From assembly GCA_019916065.1 (NCBI GenBank), contig CM034241.1, forward strand, positions 2,510,562 through 2,574,561: a stretch of 64,000 nt of DNA. The letters run 5' to 3'. The stretch comes from Vitellaria paradoxa. Lineage: Eukaryota; Streptophyta; Magnoliopsida; Ericales; Sapotaceae. Below, piece after piece: positions 1 to 10,633 of the stretch (positions are counted from its first letter, which is position 1; each line of letters starts with the position of its first letter). The notes beneath the pieces are model-generated. The model saw only the letters and a list, made by a program, of their open reading frames with translations, searched no databases and was not told the origin of the DNA. A program made the position numbers and the translations under genes.

Positions 1-127
1 AAATAAAAATAATTAATTTTTATAAATAATTCATTTTTATAAATAATTCATTTTTAATATACTTGTTAACAATATAAATATAAATAAATTTTATTTTAAT
101 TTAATTTATAACATATTTTCTTGTAGT

Positions 128-526
128 GGGGGTTGCAATCACGTGTTGACTGCAGCGGAGTGAAACGGCATCGTCAATTTTTTGATGAATTAATAAAGAG
201 TATAATCATTATTTTACTTTAATCTCATTTAAAAGTTTCAAAAAATTTTACTAAACATATAAAAAATTGTCAGACGTTATTAAAAATTTATATTTGTTTT
301 ACCAAATATTAAAAAATTACTAAAAGTTACTTAATTATATTAAAAATATTTTTATTTTATATTATTTTTTAACCTTATCAAATAAAAATTAATTATTTTT
401 ATTTATAATTTATTTTACACCGCACTTAGCCTTTCCGTCTACCATGTGTCAGCAAGTTTTTTGACCAAAACGGTGTCGTTTCGCTCGACTGCAGCCACCG
501 CAGTTAGCACGTGACTGCAGCCCCCC
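128..526. mobile_element. Candidate MITE with ~28-bp imperfect terminal inverted repeats
   Basis: The left end reads GGGGGTTGCAATCACGTG and the right end, reverse-complemented, reads GGGGGGCTGCAGTCACGTG. Similarity continues inward through TTGACTGC / CTAACTGC and a shared AAACGrCrCCGT-like word. The interior is AT-rich and has no ORF. I could not define a convincing target duplication, so the superfamily is left open. Confidence 0.5.
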
Positions 527-2778
527 TCACCCGCCAACTACAGGTAGACAACACGAATTGAATCGTGTATGATTTGTCCATCGTACATGGCGACAGGGGG
601 CCTGTAGTTGCGCCTAGCCGCAGCGGCTGCAATGGCCCAACAACGGTGTCGTTTTGGTAATTTTATTTGAATACAAATCACCGAAAACGCTGGTGGCAGC
701 ATTGCAATGCGAGAAGGAAAATCCGTGGCCATTTGATCTGGGCCTAGGGACGAAAAGGGGCAGGGTTCTTGCGTTTAATTTCATTATTAAACTCGTTTAT
801 TTTTACTTATCATTATCATTTTAAATTTATTTATTTTTTTAATTAGAATTTCAAATCCGTAAAATCCGTTTATGTTTAATTGGTCAAAATTATCCGTTAA
901 ATACCCAATTTGAGATAAAAAATAAAAAAATTAGTAAGCGATAAAAATATTAAATTTATTAAATTGAACAAATTCATTAGTTAAATGACCTCCCAGTTTT
1001 TTTTTTTTTTAAGGTAAAAGAAATATACCATAAATAGTATAAGTAAATGTACAAAATACATAGGAGTATACAGTTGGAACAGTATAATAGGAATCACAGT
1101 TTATAAAAAACTTCCAAACCCACTAGGGATGCCGAAACAATCTATGACATGTGAAAATAACACATAACAAATCATAAATTAAACAAGCCCAAATGAATTA
1201 TCTCAACAAAGGCCAAAGTAGCTGCCAACAAAGCATAAATGACCTTGACTTAAGAAGTTCAAAAATCTTATTTTAGGGATAAAATTATATGTAAATATAT
1301 ATTTTATTTATTTTATTAAATAAGTACTTTACGGGTACCTTACAAGTATCAGGTCTCGAATACCCTATAAGTATAAATAAATATCGGGTATCGGGTACCC
1401 TACAGACAAATCCTAAACCCATCCCAAATCCACACGGGTATTAAATTTCAATCTCAAATCCATTCCAATCCCATTAGAGTATTTCCCAGTAAGTTTTTAT
1501 TGAGTTTGGTCGAGTCGAGTACCTTTATGTACCCGTCCCATTAACATTCCTATTTGAGCCGGAGCATCATTTGCCAAGCACATTTTAAATATATGTGAAA
1601 TGTTGATTCTAGGTTGAGTTGAATTAATTTTGCATAATATTTTGTTTGAAATTTTATTTTAAGATTTAAAATTTTTAATAATTAAAATTCTAATTTTTAA
1701 TTAATTATAAAATGAGATTTTAATGACCATTTAATAAAACTGTAAAGATAAAATAATTACTGATACTCTATATTACAATTGATTAAAAGATAATGGCCTT
1801 AATTGTTATGGGAAAAAAAAAAAAAAAACTTAAGTCTTGAAATAAAATTGTAGCCTTAACATTTATGTGGTGAGTAAAATTTTAAATTTTATAGAGATTT
1901 ATATAAATTTTTAAAGTTTTCAGGGCTCCAATGACTCGCTAATTTAAAAATTTATGAAAAAATAAAAAATTCAAATTCAAGGTCACTACACTCCTTTCTA
2001 TAAAAGTGGAAGCTGATAGTAATTTTATTATCAGCTTCAGGATATTAATTGTTTGGATGGTTGAATTAAAATTCTAACGGTTTGAACTTATTTGAGTATG
2101 TTTTAATTAAATATATATATATATATATATATTTAAACTGTTAAAATTTAAACTAACGTCTCCAAAAGCGATGTCATGAAATTAATATTAAGCCCCATGC
2201 CAACCCTAATTGGTGCCACACTGGAAAATTGCCCAATGGCAACTATGAAGAGTTAAGAAAAAAGAATTGTTAATATCAATATCAACCCGAATTGAGTAAT
2301 ACTGGTAAATCAAAAGAGTTTAGCTTATTTTTTGCTTTTCATTTTTCATCTTATATATATTTTTTAAATCGCAATTCGATTTCATTATTATTTTTAATAA
2401 TTTTTAAGTACATTATGTATATTTTAAAAAAATAAAAATAAATATATTTATTAATTAAATAAATTATTTCATTTTAGTGTGATGACTTTTGTAGGTTTAG
2501 CTAAAATTTTCACGTTTCCAAATTCATCAAGACATTTTTCAATAAAAATAGCAAGAGTAAATTATATAGACCTCTCTTATATTTTTTGGCTACGTACAAG
2601 TAGCTTTCAAATAATTTCAATATTATAAATATTTTTATAGTTGCTTCTCTTAATTTGTAAATATTATTAACTCTTAAAACTCCAGTCATCAGTCGAATTA
2701 TAAGTTTTTATCAAAATATTTACATAATATATCTCCGTTACCTTCCTAGAAATATGTAAAAAAATTCAAAATAGTTTA

Positions 2779-2781
<3 letters not shown>

Positions 2782-2820
<39 letters not shown>
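2782..2820. repeat. (AT)n microsatellite
   Basis: About 39 bp of uninterrupted AT dinucleotides. A shorter (AT)n lies at about 2110-2132. The surrounding 529-4490 interval is AT-rich with no supported gene. It includes a stretch with repeated 'gggtacc/gggtatc' words at about 1330-1530, probably an old unclassified repeat. Confidence 0.9.
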
Positions 2821-2824
<4 letters not shown>

Positions 2825-3024
2825 ATAGCATGATAATGTTTAGTTGTAGATGTTTATAATTTACAAAAAATAGTCATTATGAACAATTTACTTGTTTAAA
2901 AATGTATAACTATATTATATTACATAAATATTTTGATCATTGTATCACTATTTTCCTTGGAATATCAAACGGAATATTAGTGGCTCAGGTTTAGTGATAA
3001 TAACATTTGCAAAGTAAGGAAACT

Positions 3025-3290
3025 CCAATGGGTTAGATGGGATGGTCTTGAGTTAGGACTTAGGGGCTTACCATCCCAAGGTCTCAAGTTCAAGTCTCTT
3101 CTCTAACAAAAAAATTTGGGCCAGCCTTCTGGGCGCAAATCGTATTAAAGGTTGGTAGGACGGACCTTCTTGACTGGACGAACCGTATCCAATTCTTAGG
3201 TGTGGGTTTGATTTCCCGCCAGTACGCGAGTCTGCGATTTACCGCTGCAAATGTTTAGGGGCCAGTATGTGTGGCACAAATTAAAAGAGA
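3025..3290 (+). mobile_element. tRNA-derived SINE-like element (candidate)
   Basis: A GC-richer island in AT-rich DNA. It contains a box-B-like GTTCAAGTC word at about 3088 after a box-A-like stretch about 35-45 nt upstream, then a non-coding tail. This layout matches plant SINE heads. I did not find a clear target duplication, so the edges are approximate. Confidence 0.35.
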
Positions 3291-4494
3291 TTCATTTTCT
3301 AAGAGTTTGGTTTAGGGAATGAATCGCTCGAATGTTTATTTTTAAACATTCTCTCTAATTTTTATGTTTATTAGAACCTTTTTTCCCGTAAAAATAGATG
3401 AGATGAAATTTTGGTTGAGTTTATATTAGATTTTTTTATGTCTTAAAAAAGAAGTGATTAATAAATTTCCGCCGGTGTTTTAGTTAACTGTTTCAATAAA
3501 TCTAGTTATTTATTTAATAAATAAGTTATTTTAGATTAATCAAAATTTGAACTTTTTTAAGGAAAACCAACATATATTAAGTGTCATTAGGTCTGCTAAT
3601 TTAGCTTATTGAAATTTGATTTCCTTAGTTAATTTATTAGTAATAAGAGGAATTATATATATATATAATTGTATTTGAAATATCTTGTAAAGAAAGTTTT
3701 ACCAAATTATTAGAATTTTGTATGCTTGAATTTCTTCTCCATTATTGATAGTATAATAAAATGTACACGCGAAGCGCTAACAACTACTTGTAGTCTTGTA
3801 CCATATAAAAGAAAAAAATATTTAGCCCAGCCTAGCCAACATTGTTTACAACATGCGCATATAAAGAATATTAGCTCAATGCCTTATTACACGTGGCTAC
3901 CCAAAAAAACTATAAAAGATAAACGTGTGTGCAATAATAAAATTATCTATAAAGGTAAAATGAGCTTATATTGTAGATAAGTAGTTGTTCTAAATTAAGT
4001 CACGTAAATGAATTGAATCAAATCAAAAAGTAAAGTTTTTAAATTAAGTTTGTTAAACTTAATAAGTTTATAAAAATAAAAATTTAAAAAAATAAAATTT
4101 AAGTTTATTTTATTATATAAGTTTTCAAGTTAAATTTAAGTTATCTTTCAATTGAATTTATTTTAAATTGTACTCGAATAGTTGATACTTTTGATGGGGA
4201 TTTGATTTCATTTGATAAGTATCAATTCTTATATTTGAAACTAAAATAAATGAGTTGGATTAATTTCATCTCATAACTTAAATTTGAAAGTTTATGTAGA
4301 ATTTGAAATCCAATCTAAAACAATAGGATTGGATATCAATCTGAGTAAATAGATAAATTTATCTTCTTATATTATATTTATCATATTTTTTTTTTACTTC
4401 TCGGTCAAAATTGCTATATCACTTAAATACCAACTCAATTTAATTCTTAATTTTAGAATATGTCCAAGCATGAATTTTTATTTACTAAAATCAA

Positions 4495-4621
4495 GGCTGC
4501 GTTTGGTTTACTAAAAAAATTCTGAAAATTATTATCTTTTTTATCTCATTACATGAATTAAAAACCTATAATTTATCTCACCTTATTTTACTTTTTTTAT
4601 CACTCCAAGCACACCCAAAAG
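4495..4621. mobile_element. Dispersed MITE-like repeat, 'gagtgataaaa' family (B)
   Basis: A short element opening GGCTGCGTTTGGTTTAC and closing with 'cactccaagcacaccc'. The internal words are 'atctcattacatgaatt' and 'cctataatttatctca'. The same words, in either orientation, recur at about 17700-17845, 18155-18300, 19500-19660, 42215-42400, 50715-50850, 51070-51230, 55600-55745 and 56125-56250. This is therefore a dispersed family, present in introns and spacers. Confidence 0.55.
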
Positions 4622-4866
4622 CAAATCAATATATTTACTAAGGACTAGTTTATTGAGCCAAACTTTAGTTTAGTTTTGTACAATGATTAAATCAACTTCA
4701 AACAAGCTTAATCAGTGCCTTGATTAATTTTATACCCTGATCTACCTGATGTAATTTTTAAAAATTTTCTTAAACAATTATATGTCCTAATAAAAATGTG
4801 ACATGATTGATTTCACTGAGCTTTTCCGCATATTTTAGATTTCTTTTTTATTAATAATATACCATG

Positions 4867-5011
4867 TGTTCGGCAGCAGAAATTACCGCCGGAACTGCTG
4901 ACCACGCCAACCGGAAATGCAATCGCCGACCTGCCGAACAAAGACAGAAAGAAAGGTGACGGCCGGAGAGGAGGTCTCAGGCCGGAAAACCCTCCGATGA
5001 TTAAGTCAGCA
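4867..5011. repeat. Left terminal repeat, exact inverted copy of the right end
   Basis: These 145 bp match the reverse complement of 16381-16525 with no mismatch that I can see. The match ends abruptly after GTCAGCA at 5011. The right copy continues into the second arm of its palindrome; the left copy runs into unrelated sequence. The first 35 bp (4867-4901) are also a direct repeat of 16352-16386, because the LTR arms are palindromic. No clear polypurine tract is visible next to it. Confidence 0.9.
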
Positions 5012-6296
5012 AGTCGCTCAAAAGAAGTTTTTTATGGAAATAAAAGAGTCAAAGTTTAAGTTGGCATTAGTCAGCTTCCCCTTGTGGTTCAGCAGAACAT
5101 CCTATATATAGTGGTCTGAGTGATGATTAAAGCATACCTGCGACTTGACGTTACGACACTGCCGTGTCCCTCTTTTCTATCCTTGCTTTAAATACTCTTC
5201 CCCTTCATTTAATGCCTCAGACCCCTCATTAATACACCATGCCTTTCATTTAATGCTTCTGGCGGCTTAACACAGCATTACAACCGGAATTTCAGGGTCA
5301 GACTGTCTTCCTGTCACATCAGCCACCAAATCGTGACGAGATAGACCGATTTAGTTACATCCCCAGAGACAAGTACCCAGTTCAATCTTAACTAAGGTGC
5401 ATTTATGGTCACGAGCCCTCTTTAAAGGCTGTGGGTCCCAGGTTCGACATTTACTAGCCGTCAACAGATAGGCCGAGCAAACTAGCTCCCAAGATCCTCG
5501 GCTATAGCCGCGTGGCAATACACTGTTTATTGATGTCGAGGTTCAGGGTACTCTTTGGAACGCTAACTCTGAATCGTGTGTTCACGTATATCACTCACGT
5601 GGAACCCTCGTGCCAATAATCAGTTGTTCGGCGAGATGCCACGTGTCCAAACGGAACGTGCTCGGCAAATGACTGAATGGCTTATGTGAATTTGCTCGGC
5701 ACCGCGCCACGTGGCACCGGACTAAATATGTTCGGCAAGAGTACAGCTTTGGTATTATTATGCCCAACATTTTGCCCCCACTCTGGTCGAGAAAAGATAT
5801 TTTCCGAGCAGAGTAGCAGAGCAGAATAACCTTACCTCCCTGATCCTTCAACCCTCCTACGCAGTTTGTCGTTTAGTATGTTCCTGACGCGTATCAAATC
5901 TGATTGGACTTTTCTCTCTCCTCGTGACGACACGCGCAGTGCCCTTTCAGCTTTTCAGCTGCTGCGCCGCTTACGCGGTTTCCCAGATATGAGGTGTTAA
6001 AACGTGAATGGTCAGAAATTTGAAAATCGGGGCGGTAATAAATGCCACTTTTACCGCCCATTGCCTTTTCGTTGGAAACGCTTCGGTTTCCCTCAGAGAT
6101 ACATACACATATACATATATACCTGATTAGTCTTCTCTTACCTCTTTTCTGCGAGTTGAGTCTACAGTCTGCGATTTGAGTCTACAGATTTCCCTTGCTT
6201 CTTTTCCTCTGAGCTTTCGTCTTCGCAAGCTTTCACCCTTCCCGTCGTCCTTCATTTCCGGTGAGTTAATCCTCTTTTTTCTTCAAATTTTCCGTT
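5012..6296 (+). promoter_or_regulatory. Element 3' flank / presumed promoter and leader of the antisense gene
   Basis: A non-coding stretch between the left terminus and the antisense start codon. TATA-like words occur at about 5103-5110 and 6110-6121. A 21-22 bp tandem duplication, 'ttgagtctacag', lies at about 6155-6190 in the probable leader. TTCGGC/CTCGGC words echoing the element terminus recur at about 5466, 5500, 5627, 5670, 5694 and 5730. Promoter activity is inferred. Confidence 0.45.
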
Positions 6297-9148
6297 ATGG
6301 GTAGACTCGCGAACGAGCTAAGTTCTGAGGAAAAGGTTAGGATTTTCAAGGAGAAATACCAGATTCCTCAGAACGTAGGTATCAGGCTCGCCGAACAAGG
6401 CGAGCGTGAAACAGGGGAATTCCCCATAGTGGCAATCACCGAAGGTGGTCTTAGGTTCCCCCTACACCCCTTTCTTCGCTCTATGATGAGCATTCTGGAC
6501 CTTGGCCCTAGGAACCTCACCCATAACTTTTATAGAATCGTTAATGGGGTGATAGAAATAAACAGGCGATACGGATTCCACATATCCGAGTACGATCTTC
6601 TTTACTGTTACTCAGTCCAGAAGGTGAGGAAGGATGAGAACAGGTGGTACCTGAAATCCCGACCAGAAAAGGCCTTGGTCCACATGCTGCCTGATACGAT
6701 TAAGTCGGAAAGTGACCTGTGCGTCGTCACAGGTCACTGGACACACGATCCAGACGAAGATCGTTTTCCAATCGTCCCTCGGGTTTCTTTGGGCCCAGGT
6801 TGGTTGATTTCAAATCCTACCAGTTCTCATTCTTCTTTATCCTCACTTCTAAGCATACTAACTGTTTGATTTAATATCTGTGCAGGTGTTCAGTTAAAGA
6901 AGTTCTGGGCTACTGGCATTCGTGCTGACAAGGACCACTTGAAGGAGGTGTTCAAATTCCTCGGGGGTCCAGATCTCTATCCCTTTGCCAGAGCAGTTCC
7001 GATTTTGTTCAACTTCACCCCTTCTCATCAGACATTCATTGCCCCTCCTCAAGGTTTCGCAACTTCGGAGGCTATTAGGCGTCTTCAGTGGTGGTTTCGA
7101 GCTTCTGCTGAAGAGAAAGAGAACTATTACGCCTTAAGGCATCCAGGGTGGACTCGCCCCCCTCCATTCGCCATCCCACTTGTTGCCGAGCAAGTTCAAT
7201 CCCCTCGAGCTGCAGTTCCTGAGCCTTCCGAACAGCCGAGGAAGCGGCATCTTGTTCTTTTGGACGAGGAGGAAGAGGAAGAAGAAGAAGTTGAGATACC
7301 CCCTGCCTTCGACTACTTTTCAGATTCAGAAGGGGAAGAAGAAGAAGTGATGGCCCCAAAGATCGATTACAAGAAGCTCGCCATGGCTAAGGCAAAAGGG
7401 CAAAGGGCCGGAGAGGCCCAGAAGAAGAAGGCGGACGAGCAAAAGGCCGTTGGGAAGAGGAAGACTGGTGAGGGGAGTGCCCCTGCTCCTTCTACTGCCG
7501 AGCAAATAACGAAGGTCAAAATGGAGAAGGGGAAGGAGCAGGAGGCAGCTCAAAAGAGGCCATCTGGCCCTCCTGAGCCGAAGAGGGCCAGGACACAATC
7601 TACGGACGCGGCTCCAACGGCCGAGCAGGCGAAGCTATCGAAGGAGGACGCCGCGAGGGGGCCAGCACCTCCCAAGGTCGTGCCACCCACGAAAGACGCA
7701 CCACCGAGAACCTCCGAGCCGTTACCTGCTCAACCCGTTGGGCCCGTGCCTCTAGCCATCGAATATCCGGCCAATCCGGTTCGAGACTCCCCTCCGTTCA
7801 TTCCAGAAATCCTCATTCCCAGTCTCGAACATCCTCAAGGCCGTCCCTTCACTATCCAAGACACTGCCTTCAACCACGCCGAGGAGTATCTCAAGGGTAT
7901 CCTCCCTCCTCGGGACGTTCTTAATACGAGGAAGAATAGGACGGAGGAGATCCACAAAACTCTGATGAAGAACATCATCTCTGTAAGTATTATAATATTC
8001 CTTTATGTGAATCCTTTCCTTATTATAGTTTTTCTTAACTTTCTGTTCTTTCTGCAGACTTCTCTCCACACAATGGAGTTGATTGCCAGGAGCCGAACAT
8101 TCGAAACCAGAGCCGAGCTGGATAAAACAGAAATAAGGGAGTTGAAATCAAGCGTGAGGTCCTTGGAGAAGGAGAATAAAAATCTCCAATCCAGCAATGA
8201 CGCTCTGGCAAAAGAGAAGAGTCAGCTTCAGGACGAAAATAAAGAGATTGAGCATCAACTCAACACTGCCCTTGGCCAAGTTGCTGGAAGCATAGCTCGT
8301 GTGCAGTCAATGGATAAGATCCTAAATCATAAAGACGAGGAGCTTTTAGTGGTCAAGGGCAAACTTTCCACGGCCGAGATTGAGTTGTCCTCCATAAAGA
8401 CTGGGCAGGAGTTACTCATTAAGGAGTTGGAGGCTTCCAGGGCCGAGCAAGAAAGATCAAAGCAGGAGCTTGTTAAACTTCGGGCAGAACTTGCACTGAA
8501 GACTCGAGCCCTGGCAGAGAAGGAAGCTGCCCTCCAAGAAGCCGAGGACAAAGCCAAAGCTGAGGTGGAAGCCCAGATTAACGATTGCGTGGATCAGATG
8601 AGGGATGCTCACAACGACTTCTTTCTTGAGGGTTGGGAGGCTGCAATGAAGAAGAACAACGTTGATCCCACCAACCCAATATACAAGGAAGTCCCTTATC
8701 CTGATCCAGAACGCCCAATTCCCCAATTCAGCTTTGAGCGTCCACCTCAAACTCCCTCAATTCATACTGCCGAAGAAACAATTGAGGAGGGAGAGGTTGA
8801 GGTGGACAGTGCCCAGAAGGACATCTCGCAGGCGCCTGGACAGATTGATCTAGTAGTGGAGAGAGATCCCACTAAGGGAGGAGAGAAGTGAGCCTTCTTG
8901 TATAAATTTTTATTTTTATTTTCTTTTTGGATGTAATATAAAACTTTTAACTCCAAGTGAATGAAAGCAGTTTGACTTCTGCCTAATTTTGTTTTATTTC
9001 TTTCTGTCTTTGTCTCTTTAGAACTGCCGATGAATTGATTGAAGAATGCCTTAACTGGTTTGCTGACAGAATTATAAGGAGCGCAGCCCAGGAGTACCTA
9101 GACGTTTTCTCCCACGAAATAGCTACAAACCCTTACAACAAATGTTAA
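6297..9148 (+). CDS. Antisense spliced gene of the Tat element, putative plant transposon protein with coiled coil
   Basis: Exons are inferred at 6297-6798, 6886-7982, 8058-8887 and 9022-9148; their sum, 2556 nt, gives an 851-aa protein. Every junction is GT..AG and keeps frame. The 75-bp second intron would otherwise read through as a hydrophobic stretch. The third intron removes an early TGA at 8889-8891. The N-terminal ~190 residues resemble the 'putative plant transposon protein' domain found in plant mobile elements (motifs HNFYRI, INRRYGFHISEYDLL). An acidic run follows near residue 294, then a Lys/Pro/Ala-rich linker, then a long coiled coil at about 550-705. The gene lies opposite to gag-pol, with its 3' end facing the end of pol. 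Its function is unknown. A polyadenylation-like AATGAAA lies at about 9227. The start is the first ATG before the conserved MGRLA; a decayed copy at 63180-63716 begins the same way. Confidence 0.75.
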
Positions 9149-9780
9149 TGTCTCATCTTAGATTTAGGATATCTTCTTTGATTAATAGTTATGTAAAATG
9201 TATTGTAATCGAACTCTAAGGCATGTAATGAAAGCTTTTGAATTGTTTCCTTTTAACAATCTGTCCTTCCATTTGTATATTTTATGCTTTATATTGAATA
9301 TGTATGGTGTCTGTATTTGTACCACTTTGCCGAGCAACCACACTTTCTAGCAAAAATACTTTAAATAGTAAACCCTTCAAAGGTAACAAGCTCATGTAGT
9401 AATTTGCTTTTCATAAAATAACTTCAAGCTTTTGTTAAAGAGGCATAACTTTAATAAATCTCACATACCTCGATAAGTTCGGCTGTCCTCTTTCTCATAA
9501 TAACGGGGGTAACTATCTTCTGATAAATCTTCGCTTTTTAGTCTCATGCCGAGCATCGCGAAATGTGTACCATTATGTTGATATTGGCGTTGAACTCTTT
9601 AGAACATGCTTCTTTTGCTTCCAATTAACAAACCAAGGAATCGAATCTTGATTTTTTTGAAAAAATCGTTTCTAGTCGATGAATAAATCAAGATTGGGCC
9701 ACCATCAAAAATGATGTGGGTTCTCTCTGCTCCAATGGTCGGCAAACCGAGCATGGACTTCTTTTGATAGGATTTCTTTT

Positions 9781-10458
9781 GATAATTCTTTTCAGGAGAC
9801 TGAGGAATTGAATCTCAATCTAGGGAGCATTTCCTGGTCAGTAAATAAACCAAGATTGTACCAACGCTGGGCAAGCCGAGCGTGGTTTCTTTTGATAATT
9901 CTTTTCAGAAGACCGAGGAATTGAATCTCAGTCTAAAGAGCATTTCCTGGTCAGTAAATAAACCAAGATTGTACCAACGCTGGGCAAGCCGAGCGTGGTT
10001 TCTTTTGATAATTCTTTTCAGAAGACCGAGGAATTGAATCTCAGTCTAAAGAGCATTTCCTGGTCAGTAAATAAACCAAGATTGTACCAACGCTGGGCAA
10101 GCCGAGCGTGGTTTCTTTTGATAATTCTTTTCAGAAGACCGAGGAATTGAATCTCGGTCTAAAGAGCATTTCCTGGTCAATAAACAAACCAAGATTGTAC
10201 CAACGCTGGGCAAGCCGAGCGTGGTTTCTTTTGATAATTCTTTTCAGAAGACCGAGGAATTGAATCTCGGTCTAAAGAGCTTTTCCTGGTCAATAAATAA
10301 ACCAAGATTGTACCAACGCTGGGCAAGCCGAGCGTGGTTTCTTTTGATAATTCTTTTCAGAAGACCGAGGAATTGAATCTCGGTCTAAAGAGCTTTTCCT
10401 GGTCAATAAACAAACCAAGATTGTGTCAACATCGATGGAGATGGGGCATTCTTTCCGT
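9781..10458. repeat. 113-bp tandem array, about six copies
   Basis: The word GATAATTCTTTTCAG recurs at 9781, 9894, 10007, 10120, 10233 and 10346, exactly 113 bp apart. Middle copies are nearly identical; the first and last diverge, and a decayed unit is visible at about 9640-9780. Each unit carries an imperfect hairpin, CGCTGGGC-AA-GCCGAGCG. The array sits between the 3' end of the antisense gene and the stop codon of gag-pol. Variable tandem repeats beside pol are common in Tat-type elements. Confidence 0.95.
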
Positions 10459-10633
10459 ATCAATGCTCGGGAAGCCGAGCCTGACTTTTTCGATGCCACC
10501 ATCCAAAGTGATATGGCATCTTTTTGTTGAGCAGAAAGTGATCTTCAAGCTTTTGAGTTTGCTTTTGCTTTATAAAGAGAATTGCTTTTCAATATACATG
10601 CAAAGTCTTTAGTCAACAAATGTGAAGAAAAAA

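Noticed and set aside
3726..3980. 84-aa open frame on the plus strand
   Set aside because: AT-rich, no recognisable motif, no promoter or splice context; consistent with chance.
7075..8750. Several minus-strand open frames of 60-105 aa
   Set aside because: They are the complement of the Lys/Glu/Ala-rich coiled-coil coding sequence of the plus-strand gene, which naturally opens Leu/Ser-rich shadow frames.
9781..10458. CRISPR-like array
   Set aside because: The 113-bp units are tandem and near-identical throughout, without unique spacers, inside a plant retroelement.
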